Positions 57,652 through 64,000 of a stretch of 64,000 nucleotides of DNA are shown here, piece by piece. The notes below the pieces were generated by a model. It was not told where the DNA came from. It was given only the letters and a program-made list of their open reading frames with translations, and did no database searches. This DNA is from Hyposmocoma kahamanoa (lineage: Eukaryota; Arthropoda; Insecta; Lepidoptera; Cosmopterigidae). The position numbers and the translations under genes were made by a program. Each line of letters begins with the position of its first letter. The first letter of the stretch is position 1. Where the stretch lies: the NCBI RefSeq assembly GCF_003589595.1, contig NW_020654422.1, positions 16,752,951-16,816,950 of the forward strand, in the 5' to 3' direction.

Positions 57652-57920
57652 TTTATAATATCAAGTCATGAGACGAAACAACACTGCCACTGCGCCCGTC
57701 AACCTGAGACATAAGTTGACAAGTCCCATGTGCCTGTAATTTCACTAAAACATTTTAGTAGCAGTAGAGCTGCTTGTGAAAGAGTTTATTTCTACCGCCA
57801 AGCAGCAATGTGAGATTTACTGCGTTTCGGTTTCGAAGGGGTGCTGATGAAATTACAGGCACATGGGACTTGTCAACATATGTCTCAGAGTGACGGGCGC
57901 AGTGGCAGTGTCCCCCAGAA
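57652..57920. repeat. Two family A copies facing each other
   Basis: 57652-57750 is a minus copy with a deletion (start TTTTATAATATCAAGTCATG). 57753-57920 is a plus copy (TTTTAGTAGCAGTAGAGCTG to AGTGGCAGTGTCCCCCAGAA). They share CAAGTCCCATGTGCCTGTAA and its complement, so the transcript could fold. It is in the D-E intron. Confidence 0.8.
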
Positions 57921-58800
57921 GTCTGCATAGATATCTAGTAAATACTAAAATAAAGAGGAGACTGATGATGATGGTAGCAGTTTGAACATAAACATAATTA
58001 CTGCAGATCTGTCACCTCGCAGCCAATTACCAATAAGTACCACAGTTAAGGTAGCAATCGGGTACCAACAGACATTGGCGGTGGGTTAACACCCAAAGAT
58101 CGCGCACGGGTTTTAATCCATTTCTGCCCAAAATCGTGGGCAGAAAGGGCGAAAATGGAATTTGATATAATACAATACTTACTACAAATTTCGTTCTAAA
58201 AAATCCTCTTTAGACAAAAACGAGGCAACTGCACACGCTTTGCAATCCTGTGGATTCTCATTACTAAGAATGCACATTACGATTCCATTTTTACCAAAAT
58301 CGATACTGTATCGATTTATTTTAATGCAATTTTCAAGCGAATCGATTCAATAGAAAGGGGAATCGACAGAAATTTAATAAAAATAATAACAAAATTTGAA
58401 CAAAACTCGATTTACAACAAATCACATCAAAAAATATTTAGTTGTAAATAGATTTTACCCTCGCTTTTGAACATTAGTGGGTTTTAACCAGATTTAAACC
58501 CTGCAATTTAAAGATCTGAGACCTCGACTGCATGAAGTTGATAACTACTTCACGCATTACTGCAAACATGCAGTCAATCTGTTAGCATCCTTCCAGTTGT
58601 CAAATTAAGGCCAGCGTAAAAACCGGTGCACGGTACGGCACAGGACATCATATTTATCAATGTATGTTTTGTGCTATTACAATTGCAATAAGCAATTTCA
58701 TGCTCTGAGACGCAAAGAGAAATGCGCTGCAATACTTCGAGGTCGGTCCTAGCGCATCGGAATTTATACCCTATTTTAATTAAAAAATTGCACTTGGGAA
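57921..58800. other. Intronic sequence with short repeats
   Basis: Family L fragment at 58510-58590 (CTGCATGAAGTTGATAACTA, CAGTCAATCTGTTAGCATCC). ATTTCTGCCC..GGGCAGAAA (58111-58149) is an inverted repeat. The rest is unassigned. Confidence 0.5.
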
Positions 58801-58805
58801 TAAGT

Positions 58806-58988
58806 GACACGCCTGTCCATATCCATATCAGTCGCAGTGCCATTCAGAGCTTTAAATCGCAACGATCTGATGGACATAGCGCTCAATCACTGTTGAGATA
58901 TAAGTTGACTAGTCCCGTCGGATTAGCGGAAGAAATAGGTAAGATGGCAGCATGGACGCACACTTTCATAAGGAGGTCAACTGCTACG
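58806..58988 (-). repeat. Family A repeat, diverged
   Basis: CACGCCTGTCCATATCCATA, AGAGCTTTAAATCGCAACGA and GGAAGAAATAGGTAAGATGG retain the order of the family with internal losses. Confidence 0.8.
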
Positions 58989-59301
58989 TTCTTTGTTGAA
59001 CATAGATTGATGGAAAATAAATAATACAAAATTAATTTGACAATTGAATACCGCCTAGTGAAAGAGGTCGAATTAGTTAAATTAAAGAAAATAATAAATA
59101 AAAATAAAATCCCATATTATTCAGAGGCTGAAGTGTAAATTTGTAATCATTCAAACGTAACTACCGCGCGTTTGCGTTAAGATTTTTATTTAGATCTTAA
59201 TTATATATTTATAAGGTTTAAATTAAAATCTTAACCCAAACGCGATGGTTAAGTTTAGATATTTGAAAACTTACACTAAGGAACCTGGTAATCGTACTCA
59301 C

Positions 59302-59421
59302 CGGATTTGTGTGAAGTTGGACACGGCTTATTAGATGCGTCACAGTTGTAGCCTTCGCTGTTGCAGCGCATGTAGAGACTCGGCTCCATCTCCGTGCAAA
59401 TGCTATCCTCGTCTAAGATGT
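59302..59421 (-). CDS. TTC17: TTC17-like gene, exon D (cysteine-rich)
   Basis: Acceptor TTTCACCAAATAG and donor TCCG|GTGAGT. Reads (N)ILDEDSICTEMEPSLYMRC, then NSEGYNCDASNKPCPTSHKS(G). Four cysteines within about 28 residues hint at disulfides or metal binding; in TTC17 the equivalent place has a short C-x3-C segment after a TPR. Phase 1 in and out. Confidence 0.7.
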
Positions 59422-59511
59422 CTATTTGGTGAAACAAAACAAACAATGAACTGATTAGAACCACTGGTGCTTCGAGGTAATTCGTCTCGCAATATTCTAT
59501 TTTTTTTTATA

Positions 59512-59650
59512 TTATTAGTGACGGGACGAACAAGTCATGCGCCTGATGGTAAGGGACACGCATAACAGTTGCAGTGCCACGCAGAGCTTTCACCCGCCCG
59601 TTTCAGAGCCCGTCATCTTGAGACTTAAGTTGAAAACTACCATGAGTACT
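59512..59650 (-). repeat. Family A repeat, 3' half
   Basis: ATTATTAGTGACGGGACGAA, CAAGTCATGCGCCTGATGGT and GAGACTTAAGTTGA are retained; the middle has been deleted. Confidence 0.75.
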
Positions 59651-60205
59651 GATGTGCCATAATCACCACACTCCGTCCTGGTAACTCAAGGCCAGAAATT
59701 CGGAACGGGGGTGATACGTCACACAAAACACAATTTACGCGCAAACTTTGAACGCCCAGCTGAACGCACCACCGTTTCGAATTTGCGGCCTAAGGGCGCC
59801 TTCAAATGTGCTGCTACTAATTTTCAAACAATATTTAGAAGCGCAGCTGCAGCACCATCCATATAGTACGGAAATTTGTAGTGACGAGAGACAGTAAGTT
59901 ACTAAAGTAAGTGCACACACGGCACATTTACCGAAACACTAATAAAATCCCTAAAATAATGTGATGTTTTTTCAAGTCTCGTCGGTTATTTTCCTTTTTT
60001 GTTTATGACCAATTTGAAGAAAAAAAAATTGTGACTGTCACTCTTTTCATTAATTTATTTTAATTTCCCACAAATGCAGGTTTGTTAAGCGGTTTGAGAT
60101 GGATTTTGCGCTCCTGTGAAATAAGAATTAGACATAAAGTAGCAGTTCAATTATCACATTTCAACAACGATCGATTACTCAATCTTTATCTATTATTATC
60201 TTAAC

Positions 60206-60420
60206 TGCCTCTGTGGCCGAACGGTTACCATGCCGAACTGCCACGCAGAGGTCCCAGGTTCGATTCCAGGGCCGGGAGAAATATTTGTATGGCCTACATT
60301 TATTTCTCTCGTGAGTTTGGGTGTAATTTGTGGTTGTCTATGTGTCTATCCATGGCACCCGCAACACAGGGTTTCCCTAGTGCGGGGCTATGTTGAGTGT
60401 GTGCGTTATTATTATTATTT
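60206..60420 (+). mobile_element. tRNA-derived SINE, family B
   Basis: Box A in TGCCTCTGTGGCCGAACGGT, box B in CCCAGGTTCGATTCCAGGGC. It ends in (TTA)n at 60407-60420. Almost identical to the 53248 copy, so probably a young insertion. Confidence 0.9.
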
Positions 60421-61290
60421 AAAAAATCGAAATTAAATAAAATGCATTATGTGAACAAACAGTTGAAAATGTAACAACTGTACAGTTTAAGATTGATAAC
60501 ATCAAACGTAAATAAATAACTTTCAACCAAAGTCAATGCTTTCAACCTATAGTTTGAAGAAATTTACAAGAACGCAAAAACAAACTCGGACCACTTGACA
60601 AACCTAAACTGGTAGGAAATTAAAACAAATTATTGAAAAAAATTACAGTGAAGTATTTTTTTTTAATTAGAAAAAGTAAAATAAACTGAAAAAACACTGC
60701 ATCATTTTGGCATTTTACTAGTGGTTCGCTAAATGTCCCTCGTGTGTAGTAAAGATAAAGAACATTTGCACAATCGGGCGTTAAAAATAGCCAAGAAAGT
60801 TTTAATAAAACTACTTTTACGCAAAAATACCTTCAAAATTAGTTAAGCTTTTCCCACAGTCAGTTCGTCTATTAATATCGTCTATGTATATTCTATCTAT
60901 AATCTATCTCAGTAATTGTTGCATATATACTCGTAGTGAGCTCAAAAAGCACAATGTGACATCATGACAAGTTCATTGTGTTAAGAACACTAATATCAAG
61001 AAACTTACTTAGTAATTTACAGAACTGTGAACCCTTATTATGTAGTTCAATGACAATAATTACTTTAGAAATAACACAAAATAGGCACTACTCTCTATAA
61101 TTGTGCTCTTTCGTTCCATTTATAAGTTAAGTATTAATAGTCACATTTAAGTTTGCGTTTTTATTTAAAATTGCGCGTTATGTGCAGTTATAACATGTTT
61201 TATAAATCTTTTCTACTAAGTGAAAAGAAAAAAATTGTGTTTTTAAAAAAATATAGTAAAATTTAACATTCATAATTTTTTTTTTTTTTT
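60421..61290. other. Intronic AT-rich sequence (C-D intron)
   Basis: No exon or repeat recognised; a poly(T) run ends it at 61275-61297. Confidence 0.45.
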
Positions 61291-61294
61291 TTTT

Positions 61295-61690
61295 TTATAC
61301 ATGACAGGCAAATGACTCCACTCCACCTGATGTTAAGTGGAAAGTGGTATCCAAACGCGAAGGAACCTAGTGCAGCGATGGGACCCTCACTGCACTAGCC
61401 ACCTCCACCCTGCCTGCCTACAATATGCCTCTTCACGCCTCGTTTGAAGGACCCCATATGATAAGAGGGAGGGAAGACATGTGCCGGAAGGGAGTTCCAT
61501 TTGTCAACCGTGCGGCAGAGAAAGGAGCCACCGAACCTATTAGTACGCGATGGAATGCGGCAGGTAGTGAAACGGTGACTACAAAGGCCAGCACGCGTGC
61601 TTTTGAGCAGGAACGGGGAAGGGGGGATGAGGTTGAAATGTACAGGTTAATCTATAATAGGTTTTTGCAACACCGTTTCTTGTATGTTCA
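61295..61690. repeat. Interspersed repeat fragment, family M
   Basis: CTCCACCTGATGTTAAGTGG, GCCTCTTCACGCCTCGTTTG, AAGGGAGTTCCATTTGTCAA and ACCTATTAGTACGCGATGG follow the same block order as 49590-49875. The 98-residue plus frame across it is not a gene. Confidence 0.6.
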
Positions 61691-61848
61691 CTTATTACAA
61701 GCGATGTATGTTATAAAATAAAAATAAAAACTATTATTTTTATCAAAATAATGAAAAAATTTGGAAACCAATTTTTCTCCGAATTATGAATTTACTGCTT
61801 GTGCCTTTCTTACTTCCGAAGACAGTATCTATGGTATAATATACATAC

Positions 61849-62032
61849 TCATGTCAATTTTCTGCAGAACATTAGCCTGTCGGTAAATACAGGCCCATCC
61901 ATCCAATAACATTTTGCTCACGCCGCCCATAAAGTTAGGCTCGACGCGACCGATTATCTTTAAATGGGACATGTGCGCCACGCTGTTCTTATTAATCATG
62001 TTTACTTCGGCGAGAATGAAGTTTGTTGCTGG
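61849..62032 (-). CDS. TTC17: TTC17-like gene, exon C
   Basis: Acceptor TTTCAATTTACAG and donor ATGA|GTATGT. Reads PATNFILAEVNMINKNSVA, HMSHLKIIGRVEPNFMGGV and SKMLLDGWACIYRQANVLQ. Phase 0 in, 1 out. The first part is the helix pair after exon B, equivalent to the 'PLTFLSLGNAYLALKNISGA' TPR of human TTC17 (from memory); the 'GWACI' near the end replaces 'SLKLIRC'. Confidence 0.75.
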
Positions 62033-62494
62033 CTGTAAATTGAAATATTATAAAGGCCACTTATTCTTGTTTATTTGAACAGAAATTTAAAATCAACTGT
62101 AATTTTTAATCTAAAAAAATATATGTATAGACATACATAATATATCTTAATTTTGTCGTTCGAATTTTTACAATAATAATAATAAGATTTTTTTATTGGC
62201 GGCAATTGCGTTGTGAAATAGAAAGTACATTTCTACGTGACCTTGTTGAGCTCGCAAACAATAGTTAACAAAATTTGTAATAAAAAAATACATTATTTAA
62301 TAAACTAAAATGAATAATAGCATTACAGATCCATAAACTTTAACAAGAATAAAGTTCGTTCAGAACATAACAACAGAAAACTAACAGGTAAGTATTACAA
62401 ATCAAATTCTGACCGAGAGGTGCTACCGAAAATTCTATTACGGTAACCTGTCACAATTCACTTAAATGAAAAATTGTTTGTAAAGGGTTCTTAC

Positions 62495-62722
62495 TTCAAA
62501 AATATTTATTTTGAAAGCCTCGTCAACTGCAGACTTAGCCTCTTCAAAGAATCCCATCTCCAAAAATACAGACGACAATGACACTAGAACTAGGTCCCTG
62601 TAGTTTAGATCTTGAATTAGTCTTTTAGCGCCAATTAGGCAGTTAAGGGCATATGCATTGTTGCTGCGCACACGCCAGTACAATGATGTGAGCGTGTAGA
62701 GAATCCATTTTGGAGCTAAATT
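62495..62722 (-). CDS. TTC17: TTC17-like gene, exon B (TPR)
   Basis: Acceptor TTTTTTTGATTTCAG and donor GAA|GTAAGA, 76 codons, phase 0 at both ends. Reads NLAPKWILYTLTSLYWRVRS, NNAYALNCLIGAKRLIQ, DLNYRDLVLVSLSSVFLEMG and FFEEAKSAVDEAFKINIFE: two helical repeats with W, LYWR, G and A at TPR positions. It aligns with TTC17 'PIWLILNEAGLYWRAVGN' and 'QDVPLVNLANLLIHYGLH' (human, from memory). This is the clearest exon for the family call. Confidence 0.8.
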
Positions 62723-62910
62723 CTGAAATCAAAAAAATGCTGGTGATATAACAAGACGAAATCAAATACTAAGTATACTAGACTAGGATCATTCAATAAC
62801 ATGACTGAAATGAGAAGAAATTTTTAATCATTCAAGTGTGATTTGCTTGTTAATGAAACAAAAAGATACTGAATTTCAGTGCCCAAAAGTAATTTGTAAC
62901 ATGTACGTAC

Positions 62911-63055
62911 CATCTGCACAGCGGAGTGAATGCGCTGTCCGATCTCGGCTTCTTGCATGTTCTTGACCGTCTCAACTTCGCCATCGCCTACGTATTCGAG
63001 AAGCTTCACTTTTAGGTGTGACACGTCTTTGATTGCTTCATTCCCGATTTGTGGT
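62911..63055 (-). CDS. TTC17: TTC17-like gene, first exon in the window (gene continues off the right edge)
   Basis: Acceptor TATAACAATTTCAG and donor CAGATG|GTACGT. Reads PQIGNEAIKDVSHLKVKL, LEYVGDGEVETVKNMQEA and EIGQRIHSAVQM; 'EEIGSFLFHAI' is the match in TTC17. It enters in phase 2, so an upstream exon lies beyond 64000 or was missed. All nine exon junctions that can be checked here agree in phase. Vertebrate TTC17 is a cytoplasmic TPR scaffold linked to actin polymerisation and ciliogenesis. The insect role is unknown to me. TPR neighbours other than TTC17 are possible but the collinear match makes TTC17 most likely. Confidence 0.75.
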
Positions 63056-63386
63056 CTGAAATTGTTATATAATATTTAAAGTATAAACCTATGAAGTGAT
63101 GACAAGCTTGTTAAGAAAGTGTTTGCTTCCTACATATGAGGATATCAGTTCGATTCCCATTGAAAGGAGACCACTAAATCTTGATGATGAGAAAAGACGT
63201 AGTTTTATTATTATTCAAAAACTGATAACCGTACTAAGGATTTATTTTGTTTTTTAGAGATAAATTCGGATTTTCTTTCTGTCGAGGAAACTACAAGAAT
63301 TGTGTTTGTAAAGAGTCTGATTTATAGAGGGAATCGTTAAATATCTTACGCATTAATTTCATAACTAAAGCTTTGGTAATAACGAC
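63056..63386. other. Intron or upstream sequence, unassigned
   Basis: No exon with the required phase-2 exit was found on the minus strand. Confidence 0.45.
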
Positions 63387-63515
63387 ACATCGAGTATATA
63401 TAATACATACTCGATGTATCGCAGAGTATATATAACCAGAAATAGAGACGAAATAAGGGCCATCCATCCTTGGCAACTCATCAGGCAAATGGGCCTTATA
63501 TCACTTTTAAATATC
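63387..63515. mobile_element. Element H, fragment with duplicated end
   Basis: ATCGAGTATATATAATACAT and TACTCGATGTATCGCAGAGT form a small inverted repeat of the H terminus, followed by AACCAGAAATAGAGACGAAA and GGCCATCCATCCTTGGCAAC of H. Confidence 0.75.
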
Positions 63516-64000
63516 GCCATCCCCGGAGAACAAAAAGATAACTGCCAGTATCACAGTTTTAATGTTATATCATATTTAAGATTTTTAGGTACCAACACAT
63601 CTTTTAAATTTTTTTCGTGATTTTTAAGCAATTACTTACGGAACAACAAAATAGTACAATATTATTCAAATTTTCTACCCATACCTAAGTGCACAAGAAT
63701 AAGGTTATACGATAATATTAAACTAAATGAGTGACGTTTCTTAATATGACAAATGACAATAGTATTATGTTCTCGTAAAAATAATTCCGCGAAATAACGA
63801 TACACGCAGTTATCATATTTTATTACCGTTTCAAACTATTCGGGCTCTTCGTATAATGAAGCAAAATAAAGCAAAAGTTGATTATCATATCATGGTTTCA
63901 TTGTAACAGCAAAATAGAAGACCTTTCCAAAAAAATATCTTACTATGTCTACGAGAATAAGATGATATATAATTATTATCTTCGCCACTTGTACTATTGC
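63516..64000. other. Unassigned AT-rich sequence to the window edge
   Basis: No coding or repeat feature is supported. Confidence 0.45.

Noticed and set aside
63291..63488. Minus frame as the missing upstream TTC17 exon
   Set aside because: It lacks an acceptor/donor pair with a phase-2 exit and runs into element H.
1..64000. CRISPR array, bacterial operon, rRNA or integrated virus
   Set aside because: No regularly spaced repeats, ribosome-binding-site-led genes, rRNA motifs or viral proteins were seen.

Overview
The window looks like an AT-rich, repeat-laden insect nuclear scaffold, most probably from a moth or butterfly (Lepidoptera). The reasons are degenerate non-LTR retrotransposons with AATA-like or TTTGAC tails, several tRNA-derived SINE families, a decayed mariner element, many small terminal-inverted-repeat (TIR) elements, and a split host gene with short exons and GT-AG introns. 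There is no bacterial operon, CRISPR array, rRNA cluster or intact virus.

The main host gene is on the minus strand at the right (about 51.0-63.1 kb). Nine exons chain with matching splice phases, and a tenth, terminal exon holds the stop. The encoded protein matches the C-terminal TPR half of tetratricopeptide repeat protein 17 (TTC17) in domain order. The 5' part lies beyond the right edge. The last exon has an unexplained break: an in-frame TGA sits directly upstream of conserved TPR residues.

A second possible host locus is one small plus-strand exon at 17365-17497. It encodes a hydrophobic N-terminal anchor and ends in a good splice donor. A GC-rich stretch just upstream contains two perfect nuclear-receptor-type palindromes. 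Five perfect CRE (TGACGTCA) sites follow or precede it at 12.2, 14.0, 17.9 (two) and 23.9 kb (two adjacent, making six sites in all), mostly in GC-rich patches that could be promoters or enhancers. I could not find further exons of this gene or name it.

The rest is layered mobile-element debris. 0.6-11 kb: LINE remnants. 11-12 kb: tRNA-SINE copies. 14-23 kb: foldback elements, hairpins and a clean nested TIR element. 32-36 kb: LINE 3' ends. 37.4-43.8 kb: an inverted pair of the same nested composite repeat flanking a TIR element and a mariner. 44-51 kb: mostly unassigned AT-rich DNA downstream of the TTC17-like gene. One repeat family of about 280 bp ('family A') recurs about 16 times. No wholly new biological system is evident; the best leads are the broken TTC17-like terminal exon, the duplicated nested composite, the CRE and nuclear-receptor palindromes, and several long near-perfect hairpins. 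All identifications are by eye; no database search was run.
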